A program made the position numbers and the translations under genes. Below, in pieces: positions 1 to 8,828 of a stretch of 64,000 bases of DNA. Within the stretch, counting starts at the first letter, position 1, and each line of letters starts with the position of its first letter. This stretch comes from Eisenbergiella sp900555195. Lineage in GTDB: Bacteria; Bacillota; Clostridia; Lachnospirales; Lachnospiraceae. The notes beneath the pieces are model-generated. The model had not been told where the DNA came from and made no database searches. It was given only the letters and a program-made list of their open reading frames with translations. The stretch is from contig CABUMH010000004.1 of NCBI GenBank assembly GCA_902492555.1, forward strand, positions 6,438 to 70,437, read 5' to 3'.

Positions 1-163
1 CACTTCGGTTAAAAAGTCCTGTATCCCGCATGGTGAAATCGAGTCCCCTCGGTTTTTCCAGGAAAAGTACCTGTGCCGTAAAGAGGAAATATCGTTCCAG
101 CCGTCTGCTTGTACCGCTTATCACTTCCCGAAAAGCATCTTTCTTCCCCGTATTCCATTTCAT
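1..163 (-). CDS. Unidentified protein, N-terminal part only (runs off the window)
   Basis: An open frame starts at ATG 163, overlapping the apbE stop codon (ATGA overlap), and stays open for 54 codons to the window edge. The start MKWNTGKKDAFREVISGTSR and the following charged helical stretch look like real protein. The overlap implies translational coupling to apbE. I do not recognise the family, and the rest of the gene lies outside the window. Confidence 0.5.
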   Translation of the reverse strand, partial: MKWNTGKKDAFREVISGTSRRLERYFLFTAQVLFLEKPRGLDFTMRDTGLFNRS

Positions 164-1185
164 CTTTCAATCACCCGTATTTGTTCCGTCCTGTTTTCAT
201 TCAGGGTAAACTGCCCGGCAATCCCTTCCGTCAGGATGATTTCTCCGTCTTCCGTGACCAGCAGCATATCAAATCCGCCGTTCGCGCGCCAGTACTTCAC
301 TGCCCCGTCCTCACCCATGACGAACAGGGCCGTGGAAAGCGCATCGCACAGTTTGCCTTCCTCACCGATAATCGTCACCGCCTGGAGCCCTCCATCCGCC
401 GGATACCCGGTGGACGGGTCCAGTATATGCCAGTAGATATTTCCTTCTTCATCTTCAAAATAGTTCTCATATCCTCCGGAAGTCACCACGGCCGCATCAC
501 TGATCCGAAGCACTCCCAGGTTTCCTTCTTCCCACGGAGCACGAATTCCCAATCGCCAGTCGTTCCCGTCTGGCCGGGAGCTAATGGCCTGTACATTGCC
601 GCCCAGATTAATCAAAGCGGACTCAACTCCATATTCCTTCAGCACTTCGATCACAAGATCTCCTGCATAGCCTTTTCCCACAGCGCCCATATCCAGCTGC
701 ATCCCATCCGGTACCGTCAGGCGGTCGCCTTCCAAGCTGATCCGTCCGTAATCCACGTTTTGAAGGAGGGACGCAATCTGTCCTTCTTCCGGCACCTGTT
801 TGGTCTGCGTGGTAAATCCCCAGGCAGAAAGCACAGGATAGATGGTAGGATCCACAGCCCCATCCGTCTGCTCTGCCATATCCAAAGCAAAGGAAACCAG
901 CTGCGCTGTTTCATCGCTGACAGTTACCGGCTGGCCGCCGCTGTGATTGGCCTGATAGATCTCACTGTTCTGCTCCGTAACGAACCAAAGCGCTTCCGCT
1001 TCCTCAACCCGTTCCAGGGCCACATCCAGGGCTTCCGCCGCATTTTTACCATAAGCTGTGAATGTCATATAAGTATTCATCGCGAACAGAGAACGTTCCT
1101 GGGCAGACAGTTCCTGTTCCCGGGCACAGCCTGTCAGCATGAACGCCAGAAACAAAGCTAAGCTCAAAATACGACGCCCTTTCAA
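160..1185 (-). CDS. apbE: FAD:protein FMN transferase (ApbE family lipoprotein)
   Basis: This 341-residue protein attaches FMN to threonine residues of flavoproteins such as the RNF/NQR subunits, on the outer face of the membrane. A hydrophobic signal ends in the lipobox LTGC (residues 17-20), so it should be a lipoprotein. The body shows family features: MNTYMTFTAYG near the start, DMGAVGKGYAGD in the middle, INLGGNVQAI, and HILDPSTGYPADGG followed by a segment with T, D and S residues typical of the Mg/FAD site. Length is normal. It lies upstream of, and overlaps, a gene cut by the window edge. No RNF genes are visible here. Confidence 0.93.
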   Translation of the reverse strand: MKGRRILSLALFLAFMLTGCAREQELSAQERSLFAMNTYMTFTAYGKNAAEALDVALERVEEAEALWFVTEQNSEIYQANHSGGQPVTVSDETAQLVSFALDMAEQTDGAVDPTIYPVLSAWGFTTQTKQVPEEGQIASLLQNVDYGRISLEGDRLTVPDGMQLDMGAVGKGYAGDLVIEVLKEYGVESALINLGGNVQAISSRPDGNDWRLGIRAPWEEGNLGVLRISDAAVVTSGGYENYFEDEEGNIYWHILDPSTGYPADGGLQAVTIIGEEGKLCDALSTALFVMGEDGAVKYWRANGGFDMLLVTEDGEIILTEGIAGQFTLNENRTEQIRVIER

Positions 1186-1500
1186 CCACAGCTCTCCTTT
1201 CTTTTATCAGGGAAACGGCGGCCGGAACCCATTCCAGCCGCCGCTTCTGCACCCCTTGTCTCCGGTATTCCAAAATCAGAATACTACATCTCAATTTTAA
1301 TGACTAATACTTATTTTTAATACAATATCATACCTAATAGGCATTTTATAAGATTCGTAACCCGTAACACAAAACCGGTTAATCTAGATAAATCCATGTT
1401 TTCGTTCCTGCATCCGTTATGTTTATTGTAAAATCGGCGGGAAGAAATGTACAATGCCAAATCAGTACAGCGGTATGTTTAAAACGTATGCTGGCAGAGG
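1186..1500. other. Intergenic region without a recognised gene
   Basis: An AT-rich spacer of about 315 bases upstream of apbE. I see no convincing reading frame, RNA or terminator. It probably holds the apbE promoter, but no clear -35/-10 pair could be picked. Confidence 0.5.
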
Positions 1501-1834
1501 TTACAGCATATCCTTCAGCTTGGCGATATCTTCATCCGTACGAGCCCCTTGAATTGGGCCTTCCATACTCTCTTTGGAAAACCGGGTAATGCCTCGGCGC
1601 CCTCTATTCCCCCTTCGCTGTCCTCTTCCATGGCTTCCTGAACTTCTGTTCCCCCAGATTCCCCTTCCTCCTCCGGCCGGGATGCCTCTTCCACCTCAGA
1701 TTCTGACTGAGCCCTACTGAACTTTCTTCCTCTATATCCTGTTCCTGCGCGCCCGAGCTTTCCCCTCCGCAGGCTGTCATGAGCAGGGCCAGCAACACTG
1801 CCGATAAAATGCCTTTCATCTTCTTCATTTCCAT
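1501..1834 (-). pseudogene. Frameshifted small lipoprotein
   Basis: The reading starts at ATG 1834 behind an AAGGAAAAG Shine-Dalgarno. It gives a lipoprotein signal (KGILSAVLLALLMTACGG), then an acidic low-complexity stretch. The acidic stretch continues in a second frame (SESEVEEASRPEEEGESGG). The plausible C-terminus (ARTDEDIAKLKDML, stop at 1501-1503) lies in a third frame. Both frame changes go the same way and each fits loss of one base. The function of the intact protein is unknown. It is either a decayed gene or a gene with two single-base sequencing deletions. Confidence 0.65.
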
Positions 1835-1999
1835 CCGTCTTTTCCTTATAGTTGCAAAGAACACTCCGCGTTTTCTGTTTCACACATTTTTAGGCCAAAA
1901 AAAATGCAGATGCATAATCGGCCGTTTTCCGTTGCACCTACATTATAATTGAAGGGAATCTCTATCTATGATTTGTTTTTCTTTCTTCATGCCATATCT

Positions 2000-2998
2000 T
2001 CAACCTTCATACTTCTTGTCAACCTCCATCATTCCCTCCTCCGGCCGTTCCTCCAGCATGCCTTCCATTAGCTCTTTTTCTACCAAATATCTGGGGCGCC
2101 TCTTCGATTCCAGATAATCTTTTCCCGTATATTCCCCTACAATTCCCAATGCGGTCATCTGCATCCCACAGCTAAGCCAGTTCGTCAGGCTTTTCCTTCT
2201 TCCTTCCTTGTCCCTGCTGAGTTCACCATATATCCACTTTCCCGCACTCATGGAAAGGATTGCCAGGCCTACAACCAAAATCAGGCGCAGAGGACGCATG
2301 CTGAAGGATGTAATCCCCTCAAATGCCAACGACATCATCTTGCTGACCGAATATTTGCTTTCTCCAGCCCTCCTTGCTTTCCTTTCATATTCCACAATTG
2401 CTGTCCGGTGGCCCATGGATGGCAGCACCCCTCTCAGAAATAAGTTCACTTCTCTATATCCTTTCAGTTCTTTCAGCACCTTACTTCCCATCAGCCGAAA
2501 TTCAGCGTGGTTCGGAATCAGATGGCAGCCCATCCAATTGGCCAACTCATAGAAAGCTTCTGCACTCAGCCTCTTCAGCAATGTGTCTGTCTTTCTGCTT
2601 TTCCTCACCCCGTAGACCACTTCTGCTCCGTTCTCATATGCTTCCAGCATCTTATCTATCGCTTCAATATCATCCTGTAAGTCGGCATCCATAGTAATTA
2701 CAGCATCTGCCTTGCCCTCCGCTTCCAGGATCCCCGCCATCAGCGCGTTCTGATGTCCCCAATTACGCGTAAGGAGCAGGCCTTCCACCAGCGTTTCTTT
2801 CCTGTATGCCCTTTCTATTATTTCCCAAGTAGAGTCATCCGAGCCATCATCCACAAACAAAATCCTACTGTCCTCAGCAGCCTTGCCCCCTTCTATCAGC
2901 CCATACATCTTTTTCACCAAGCGCCTTAATGTATCTGGCAGTATTTCTTCCTCCCTATAACAGGGAACAACAAAATAAATTCTTGTCGGCTCTTTCAT
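2000..2998 (-). CDS. Family 2 glycosyltransferase (DPM1/GtrB-like)
   Basis: The enzyme probably transfers a sugar from a nucleotide donor to a polyprenyl phosphate at the membrane. Visible features are the GT2 opening IYFVVPCYREEEILP, the FVDDGSDDS nucleotide-binding segment, the DXD-like MDADLQDD, and a C-terminal hydrophobic region ending GIVGEYTGKDYLESKRRPRY, typical of GtrB/YkcC proteins. The second membrane segment is weak and poorly conserved. The ATG at 2998 is preferred over the upstream in-frame one because GGAGGT precedes it closely. No GtrA flippase or other envelope gene is adjacent, so the acceptor is unknown. Confidence 0.85.
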   Translation of the reverse strand: MKEPTRIYFVVPCYREEEILPDTLRRLVKKMYGLIEGGKAAEDSRILFVDDGSDDSTWEIIERAYRKETLVEGLLLTRNWGHQNALMAGILEAEGKADAVITMDADLQDDIEAIDKMLEAYENGAEVVYGVRKSRKTDTLLKRLSAEAFYELANWMGCHLIPNHAEFRLMGSKVLKELKGYREVNLFLRGVLPSMGHRTAIVEYERKARRAGESKYSVSKMMSLAFEGITSFSMRPLRLILVVGLAILSMSAGKWIYGELSRDKEGRRKSLTNWLSCGMQMTALGIVGEYTGKDYLESKRRPRYLVEKELMEGMLEERPEEGMMEVDKKYEG

Positions 2999-3010
2999 TT
3001 CTACCTCCAT

Positions 3011-3377
3011 ACCAGAAAGCCTATATCCAGTTCTGCCTGAACCAGCCTTTTCTTTGCCCCACCGCAGCAGATACAGAATCCCAATCCTCTTTTACGCTTT
3101 GTCTTACGACCCAGGGAACATATTTCATGCTTAATAAGGCATCTTCCAACTTCTCCGCCTGTTAGAGCCTTTCCAAAACTTGATGAAAGGGAGAAATACG
3201 GCCCTATAGCTCTGCCTTCCTCCCTCATTAAAAACTCTTTAATTAATCAATTAATGATTAACTACTTAACATTATATCTATGTATTGTGTTCTATCTGTG
3301 AAATTTGTCATAAATTGAAGGAAAAAATAAATAATAGTTCAAGTTGTCCCGAACTGCCGCAAAAATATTTCTGTTTT
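3011..3377. other. Intergenic region without a recognised gene
   Basis: About 370 bases between the glycosyltransferase start and the acetyltransferase stop. The centre is AT-rich (repeats of TTAAT/ATTAA around 3235-3270). I see no gene or clear terminator. Confidence 0.45.
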
Positions 3378-3794
3378 CTATATCGACTTACACATCCAGA
3401 TATGCGGGCATCCTTCTTCCGGTTCAATCTCGCTGCAGGGCTGATATCCCTGCTTTTCATAAAACCGGCGTACCCTCACTTGTGCATGAAGGAGCGTGCG
3501 CACGCCCCCTGCATCCTTGGCGATTTTCTCTGCAGCCTTCAGCAGCCCGGCTCCGATGGATTGCCCGCGGTATTGCTTCATTACCGCAATCCTTCCGATC
3601 ACATAGTCCGGCGTCCCCGGTTTGGGAAACAGTCTGCATGTGGCGATGGGCTGTTCTTTCTCAAACAGGACAAGATGCTTTGCATAAGCATCCGTCTCGT
3701 CGAATTCTTCCTGAAAACCCTGTTCCTCCATAAAAACAGCCCGGCGGATGTCCTCCGCTTCTTTGGGCAGCGCATTAAAGCATTTCAGTTCCAT
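3378..3794 (-). CDS. GNAT family N-acetyltransferase (ElaA/YjcF-like)
   Basis: A 138-residue single-domain GNAT enzyme that should use acetyl-CoA to acetylate an unknown amine. Motif A, IGRIAVMKQYRGQSIGAGLL (about residues 67-86), carries the acetyl-CoA pyrophosphate-binding loop. The end FYEKQGYQPCSE is the usual GNAT beta-bulge region. The start EDIRRAVFMEEQGFQEEFDE resembles ElaA-type proteins. The ATG at 3794 is chosen because GGAGGAAAAG lies just upstream. It is a stand-alone gene between unrelated neighbours, so the substrate cannot be inferred. Confidence 0.85.
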   Translation of the reverse strand: MELKCFNALPKEAEDIRRAVFMEEQGFQEEFDETDAYAKHLVLFEKEQPIATCRLFPKPGTPDYVIGRIAVMKQYRGQSIGAGLLKAAEKIAKDAGGVRTLLHAQVRVRRFYEKQGYQPCSEIEPEEGCPHIWMCKSI

Positions 3795-3935
3795 GTCTTT
3801 TCCTCCCAAGTGCCAAAGAGCATCCGTAAGCCAACCTTATAGCACAACTGTGCCGTACCTGCGGTCAGCTTCCGAATGCCCTTTATCGCACACTGCCCGG
3901 TGACAGCGCGCAAGCAAGTATTCCATATGCAAACA

Positions 3936-5417
3936 TTATAGCAGGCCAGACGGAAACGTCAATGCCATCCCTACCGCCTGCTTCCATAGCTGTTTCCTCT
4001 TTTCTCTCTCCTCTTTGGGCATTTGTGCATCATATACAGCCCATTCCTGTTTCTCAAACAGGCTGCCCTCATCATAGAGCCCTGCGGCGATTCCGGCCAT
4101 ATATGCCGCGCAGGTTACCGAAGCGGCTTCGTTTCGCGCTGCCAAAACCCTCTTTCCGCACAGGTCGCTCTGAAACTGCATCAGATACCGGTTCTTTGCG
4201 GGGCCTCCATCCGCCCGGATTTCCTGGATCGCAACCTTGCTGTCCGCTTCCATTGCATCCAGGACATCCGTGATCTGGTAAGCGATGCTCTCCAGGGCAG
4301 CTTTCACCAGTTCAGCCCGGCCAGTGGTTCTGGACATGCCGCAGATCAGCGCCCGCGCATCGGAGGACCAATAAGGCGCCGACAGGCCGCTGAATGCGGG
4401 GATCAGAAGCGTTCCGTCCTCCTTGCGGGCCTTTTCCGCCAATTCCTGTGCTTCCTGCGCAGAAGCAAGAAGGCCCAGATCCTCTTTCAGCCAGGTGATC
4501 ACAGCTCCGGTATAATTGATATTGCCTTCCAGGACATATTCCGCCCTTTCCCCTCTGCTCCATGCCAAAGATGCGGACAGCCCTGAAGAACTCCGGATAA
4601 GCCGTTCGCCCACATGCATCATGATGGAAGAACCCGTTCCATAGGTAGCCTTTACCATCCCCGGTCTGTGACAACCCTGCCCGAAAAGAGCGGCATGGGA
4701 GTCCCCCATCACGCATCTGATCGGTATTTTCTCATCCAGAAATCCTTCAAAATCCGTGCTCCCGTAGCTGGCATCGCTGTCCATGACCTGGGGAAGAAGT
4801 TCCATGGGAATGCCGAATACCGCACACAATTCCTCATCCCAGGCACAGGTTTCGAGATTGAAAAGCTGCGTTCTGGAAGCATTGGAAGCGTCCGTAAGGA
4901 AAGCATTCCCGCCTGTCAGCTTATAAATAAGCCAGCTGTCCACCGTTCCCAGATGGAGACCTTCTGTTCCCCGTTCCTTCACTGCGGGCTCATTTTCCAA
5001 AAGCCATGCCATCTTGGCTGCCGGAAAGTATGGCGAAAGCGGCAGCCCTGTCCTGTCATAGATCTGCTCTGCATGATCTTTCAGCCGCTCTGCGATGCCG
5101 GCCGCGCGGGAACACTGCCATACCACCGCATGGCCGATGGGCCTCCCCTCCCGATCCCACAAAAGGATCGTCTCTCTCTGATTGCTGATCCCAACCGTCC
5201 GGATTCTTCCTTTATCGATGCCGGCCCGCTCCACCACTTCGCGCACTGCCTGGATCAGATGATCGTAGATTTCCATCGGATCATGGGAAATCCAGCCCTT
5301 TTCATTGATGATCTGTTTATGCCCGATATCCGCCCGGGCGACCATGTCTGCCCTCTCATCGAACAGAACTGCCTTCGTTCCCTGCGTGCTCTGATCAATT
5401 CCCAATACATATTCCAT
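3936..5417 (-). CDS. FGGY-family carbohydrate kinase (glycerol-kinase-like)
   Basis: A 493-residue ATP-dependent sugar or polyol kinase with both FGGY domains. N-domain: GIDQSTQGTKAVLFD, GISNQRETILLWDREG and HAVVWQCSR. C-domain: GDSHAALFGQGC, TYGTGSSIMM, and the ATP-site region IRADGGPAKNRYLMQFQSD. These motifs are close to glycerol kinase. However, the gene lies 6 bases from a split transketolase and near a fucose-isomerase-like fragment under a LacI-type regulator, so a pentose, tetrose or ketose substrate is at least as likely. It is the last gene of this minus-strand operon. I leave the symbol blank because the substrate is not decided. Confidence 0.88.
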   Translation of the reverse strand: MEYVLGIDQSTQGTKAVLFDERADMVARADIGHKQIINEKGWISHDPMEIYDHLIQAVREVVERAGIDKGRIRTVGISNQRETILLWDREGRPIGHAVVWQCSRAAGIAERLKDHAEQIYDRTGLPLSPYFPAAKMAWLLENEPAVKERGTEGLHLGTVDSWLIYKLTGGNAFLTDASNASRTQLFNLETCAWDEELCAVFGIPMELLPQVMDSDASYGSTDFEGFLDEKIPIRCVMGDSHAALFGQGCHRPGMVKATYGTGSSIMMHVGERLIRSSSGLSASLAWSRGERAEYVLEGNINYTGAVITWLKEDLGLLASAQEAQELAEKARKEDGTLLIPAFSGLSAPYWSSDARALICGMSRTTGRAELVKAALESIAYQITDVLDAMEADSKVAIQEIRADGGPAKNRYLMQFQSDLCGKRVLAARNEAASVTCAAYMAGIAAGLYDEGSLFEKQEWAVYDAQMPKEEREKRKQLWKQAVGMALTFPSGLL

Positions 5418-5423
5418 GTTTCG

Positions 5424-6353
5424 TCAACCCAATTCCCTTCTCACCGTGTTCGCGATTCCCTCCGCATCCAGGCCATAATGGGCGAAAATCTCCCGATTCG
5501 TTCCCGCAATGATATGGCCGTCCGGCAGCGCGATATTGACCACCTTCCTGGGACAGGAAGCCGCCACCGTCTGAGCCACCATGCTTCCCAGCCCGCCGTA
5601 AGGCGAGTGTTCTTCCACCGTCACCACCAGCCTGGCGTCCTGGGCCGCCCGGATCACTGCTTCCTCATCCAAAGGTTTAACACAATACATGTCAATCACC
5701 CCTGTATGATATCCTTCCTTCTCCAGCCTCCTGGCAGCTTCCACCGCCTGCGCGACCATTTCACCGCAGGCAATGATGACCGCGTCCGTTCCCTGTGCGA
5801 GCACCCTGGCTTCGTTCAGATCAAAGGTCTCTCCTTCTTTATACACATCCTCTGACGGGGAACGGCTCACCCGGATATAGGAGGGCAGTTCATCTTGAAG
5901 CAGTTCCTTCACCAGCCATTCTGTCTGAAAGCGGTCGCTGGGCAGATACACGCGCATGCCCGGCAGGCTTGCCATGGCCGCTATGTCCTGGCAGGAATGG
6001 TGGGTCATTCCCAGCGCTCCATAGCTCACTCCCCCGCTGATTCCAATCAGCGTCACATTGGTCTGGGAATAGGCCACATCCACCTTTACCTGTTCGTAGC
6101 TTCTGGTGGACAGAAAGCTCGCCGGTGATGCGGCGAACACTTTCTTTCCGCAGGCAGCCAGCCCCGCGGATATGGTCACAAGGTTCTGTTCCGCGATGCC
6201 CACCTCCACGAACTGCTCCGGATACCCGGCGGCAAACGGCGCCAGGGATGCCGAACCTCTGGAATCAGAACAGCATACCACGATATCCTTATCTTTCTTC
6301 GCCGCCTCAAGCAGCGTATCGCAAATCGCCTGTCTGTTTGCAATCTTATTCAT
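5424..6353 (-). CDS. Transketolase, C-terminal (pyrimidine-binding) subunit
   Basis: At 309 residues this is the usual length of the second half of a split transketolase, which moves two-carbon units between sugar phosphates with thiamine diphosphate. It shows VGIAEQNLVTISAGLAACGK with the catalytic glutamate, AYSQTNVTLIGISGGVSYG, the loop MTHHSCQDIAAMASLPGMRV, and the C-terminal domain VEEHSPYGGLGSMVAQ. It overlaps the N-terminal subunit gene by a few bases, as expected for coupled subunits. The partner gene has lost its 5' end, so the complex may not work unless another copy exists elsewhere. Confidence 0.92.
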   Translation of the reverse strand: MNKIANRQAICDTLLEAAKKDKDIVVCCSDSRGSASLAPFAAGYPEQFVEVGIAEQNLVTISAGLAACGKKVFAASPASFLSTRSYEQVKVDVAYSQTNVTLIGISGGVSYGALGMTHHSCQDIAAMASLPGMRVYLPSDRFQTEWLVKELLQDELPSYIRVSRSPSEDVYKEGETFDLNEARVLAQGTDAVIIACGEMVAQAVEAARRLEKEGYHTGVIDMYCVKPLDEEAVIRAAQDARLVVTVEEHSPYGGLGSMVAQTVAASCPRKVVNIALPDGHIIAGTNREIFAHYGLDAEGIANTVRRELG

Positions 6354-7060
6354 GAAGCGCCTCCTCCAGTTCTCTCACAGCCTGTTCATACTGTTCCTGC
6401 GTCATCACGCCATGATGCCAGCTCTTGTTATCTTCCATGAAGGATACACCTTTTCCCTTTACCGTATAGGCGATCACCGCCACCGGCTTATCCTTCACAT
6501 ATCCCGCTTCTTCATAGGCAGTAAGCAGCTGCGCACAGCTGTTCCCATCCTGCACTTCAATCACATGCCAGCCAAAAGAGCGGAACTTCTCGCACAGATC
6601 ATCACTGCTCATCACCTCTCTGGTGAAACCGCTGATCTGAAGCCGGTTCACATCCACTGTCGCACACAGGTTATCCAGACCATACTGGGAGGCGGCCATC
6701 ATCGCTTCATAATTGGAACCTTCCGCCATCTCCCCGTCCCCCAGCACCACATAGGTTCTATATTTCCGGCCATCCATCTTGGCCGCCAGCGCCATCCCCA
6801 CGCCCAGGGCCAGGCCGTGCCCGAGAGAGCCGGAATTAATCTCGATTCCCGGCACCTCCGTGTTGGGGTGTCCGATATAGCGGGAACCGTAGGCGCTGAA
6901 TGTGTTGATCGCCTCCTGTTTATCAAAAAAGCCCAGATCTCCCAGCACCATGTACAGGGCGTCCACACAATGCCCTTTGCTCAGCAGGAACCGATCCCGG
7001 TCCGGCTGCTTCCAGTTGTCCGGCGAAACATGCATCACACGGTAGTACAGCACGGAAAGC
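6346..7060 (-). pseudogene. Transketolase, N-terminal (TPP-binding) subunit, 5' end deleted
   Basis: The frame reads as the thiamine-diphosphate half of a split transketolase: SVLYYRVMHVSPDNW, RDRFLLSKGHCVDALYMVLG, GSLGHGLALGVGMALAAK, the Mg/TPP signature GDGEMAEGSNYEAMMAA, and VIAYTVKGKGVSFMED. The first 45 or so residues normally present, with their conserved histidine and glycines, are missing. In-frame sequence begins KLSVLYY directly after a TAA (7064-7066), and upstream DNA belongs to another gene. A GTG at 7051-7053 could still start a shortened protein. Most likely a deletion product. Confidence 0.8.
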
Positions 7061-7546
7061 TTTTACCACATTGCAGACCGCCAGGAAGTTGCGGATTCCC
7101 CGTTCAAATTCCGGATCCTCCAGCCTGCAGTTGCACAGATAAGTGAAAGGGATGCGGAATCTGCGCAGCACCTTGCCCGTGGCGAACAGGCCGCACTGGC
7201 TGTCCCGCAGGCGGATCCCGTTCTCATCCGGCCTCTCATCCCTGGGCCCCCAGAGCAGAACAGGCACATTCAGATCCTGAGCCAGTCTCGCCACCTCATA
7301 CTCTGTCCCAAAATTCCCGTGCGGAAAAAATAAGCCGTCCACCCCGGCCCTGCTGAATTTCTCTGCGATCCGGATCCGGTCTCCATCCTCGTGCAGAAGT
7401 CCGTCCTCGGCTATATCCGTGATATCCACAAAGGATACGCCCATTTCCCTTAACTTCTCCCTGGTCAGATCCGCATATTTTACCGCGTCAGGAGCTGAAA
7501 AAATGCTCCTTCTCGTAGGCGCCAGCCCCAATACGATTTTTTCCAT
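7060..7546 (-). pseudogene. L-fucose/L-arabinose isomerase family protein, N-terminal third only
   Basis: About 162 residues read as the start of a fucose-isomerase-like protein: KIVLGLAPTRRSIFSAPDAV, FPHGNFGTEYEVARLAQDL, VPVLLWGPRDERPDENG, and FERGIRNFLAVCNVVKAFR. The family is usually near 480 residues, with catalytic residues further on. The match stops at VVKAFR, exactly where transketolase sequence begins in another frame, so about two thirds of the gene is gone. A good Shine-Dalgarno (AGGAGGAAAAGG) precedes ATG 7546, so the operon's translation start is intact. It was probably the first gene of the sugar operon divergent from lacI. Confidence 0.8.
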
Positions 7547-7617
7547 CCCTTTTCCTCCTTTTCTTCCCTTGATTGCCCGTTTTTCTTATTGATACTTGAA
7601 TTATCCTTTATCAAAAA

Positions 7618-7633
7618 CTTAATATCAATTAAG
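7618..7633. promoter_or_regulatory. Palindrome in the divergent regulator/operon spacer (possible operator)
   Basis: CTTAAT-ATCA-ATTAAG is a 16-base palindrome between the isomerase fragment and the LacI-type gene. Related half-sites (ACTTAAT) recur at 7662-7678. Its place in a divergent spacer suits an operator, but it lacks the central CG typical of LacI-family sites. Confidence 0.3.
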
Positions 7634-7658
7634 TATTAAGCATATATTCAGTACATAA

Positions 7659-7687
7659 TTGACTTAATCAACTTAATTTTATACAAT
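7659..7687 (+). promoter_or_regulatory. Sigma-A promoter of the LacI-type regulator gene
   Basis: TTGACT (7659-7664), 17 bases, TACAAT (7682-7687). This is a near-consensus vegetative promoter. Transcription would begin near 7694 and give a leader of about 75 bases. Confidence 0.7.
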
Positions 7688-7701
7688 GGACATAATCATA
7701 G

Positions 7702-7750
7702 AACGGTTCAGGCTGTCCTGCCGGAACCCGCCAGGGCTGTCTGAACCGTT
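7702..7750 (+). promoter_or_regulatory. Hairpin in the leader of the LacI-type gene
   Basis: AACGGTTCAG (7702-7711) and CTGAACCGTT (7741-7750) are perfect inverted repeats. They flank a loop that itself holds a direct repeat of GGCTGTC. The hairpin lies between the promoter and the Shine-Dalgarno (AGGAAAGG). It could be an operator or a structure that limits translation. There is no T run, so it is not an intrinsic terminator. Confidence 0.4.
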
Positions 7751-7769
7751 AGGAAAGGAAACCGTCCGC

Positions 7770-8786
7770 ATGGCCGTTACAGCAAAAGAATTGTCCAAAA
7801 TACTGAATCTTTCAGAAGCCGCCGTCTCCATGGCGCTGAATCATAAACCCGGCGTCAGCACCGCCACCCGCAAGCGGGTGTTGGATACGGCCCGGGAACT
7901 CGGGTATGATTTTTCCAAAATCAACGAAAAAAATGCCGTTCCACAATCCATGAACGGCACCGTACAATTTATTCTCTGTAAGCGTCACGGGGCTGTCGTA
8001 GCGGACACCCCATTCTTTTCCCAGCTTTCCGAAGGCATCAATCTGGGCTGTAAGCAAAACCATTATTATCTGAATATTTTCTATCTCTATGAAGGAGAAC
8101 CTGTGGAATCCGCCCTTTCTGATCTCATCCGGGCGGGAAGCAAAGGGATCATCCTGCTTGGTACAGAAATGCAGGAAGCGGATTTTGCCCCGTTTTCCAA
8201 TCTGCCCATTCCTGTTGTGCTGCTGGATTCCTATTTTGAAAACATAAGAACCGACTGCGTTATGATCAACAATATTCAGGGCGCTTACCAGGCTGTCAGT
8301 TATCTCATCCGCAAATACAGAAAACAGCCAGGCTACCTGCGTTCCTCTTATCCCATCAACAATTTCCAGGAACGAGCGGACGGATTCTACAAAGCCGTCC
8401 GCGCAAGCGGCATGTCCGCCTCCAAATCCCTGGTACATAGATTGACGCCGTCCATGGACGGCGCCTACTCCGATATGCTCTCTCTGCTGGATGCCGGGGA
8501 AGAACCGGCACGCTGCTATTTTGCGGACAATGATCTGATCGCCTGCGGCGCCCTGAAGGCCTTTCAGGAAAGAGGATACCGCATTCCGCAGGACGTCGCT
8601 GTCGCCGGTTTTGACGATATGCCCGTCTCTTCCTACATCGAGCCCGGCCTCACTACCATAAACGTGCCGAAACAATACATGGGACAGGTTGCTGCCGACC
8701 GGCTCGCGCAGCTGATCGCCTCCCCTGGTTCACAGCCCCTGAAAATTGAAGTTGCCACCAAGCTGGTCATTCGCAAATCCACTTAA
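7770..8786 (+). CDS. LacI-family transcriptional regulator
   Basis: A 338-residue repressor-type protein. Residues 1-48 are the LacI helix-turn-helix and hinge helix: VTAKELSKILNLSEAAVSMALNHKPGVSTATRKRVLD. The rest is a periplasmic-binding-protein-like sugar sensor with FFSQLSEGINLGC, DNDLIACGALKAFQERGYRIPQDVAVAGFDDMPVSSYIEPGLTTI in the usual order. ATG 7770 is chosen over the upstream ATG at 7686 because it begins the DNA-binding domain and has a good Shine-Dalgarno. It diverges from the isomerase/transketolase/kinase operon, which it probably controls. Confidence 0.93.
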   Translation: MAVTAKELSKILNLSEAAVSMALNHKPGVSTATRKRVLDTARELGYDFSKINEKNAVPQSMNGTVQFILCKRHGAVVADTPFFSQLSEGINLGCKQNHYYLNIFYLYEGEPVESALSDLIRAGSKGIILLGTEMQEADFAPFSNLPIPVVLLDSYFENIRTDCVMINNIQGAYQAVSYLIRKYRKQPGYLRSSYPINNFQERADGFYKAVRASGMSASKSLVHRLTPSMDGAYSDMLSLLDAGEEPARCYFADNDLIACGALKAFQERGYRIPQDVAVAGFDDMPVSSYIEPGLTTINVPKQYMGQVAADRLAQLIASPGSQPLKIEVATKLVIRKST

Positions 8787-8828
8787 CCCTGCGTACCGCT
8801 CAGGTTCAAAGCGCTTCTGCGCCTTTTC

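Noticed and set aside
7686..7769. An upstream ATG giving the LacI-type protein 28 extra residues
   Set aside because: The extra part overlaps the -10 box and the leader hairpin, lacks a Shine-Dalgarno, and the DNA-binding domain begins at ATG 7770.
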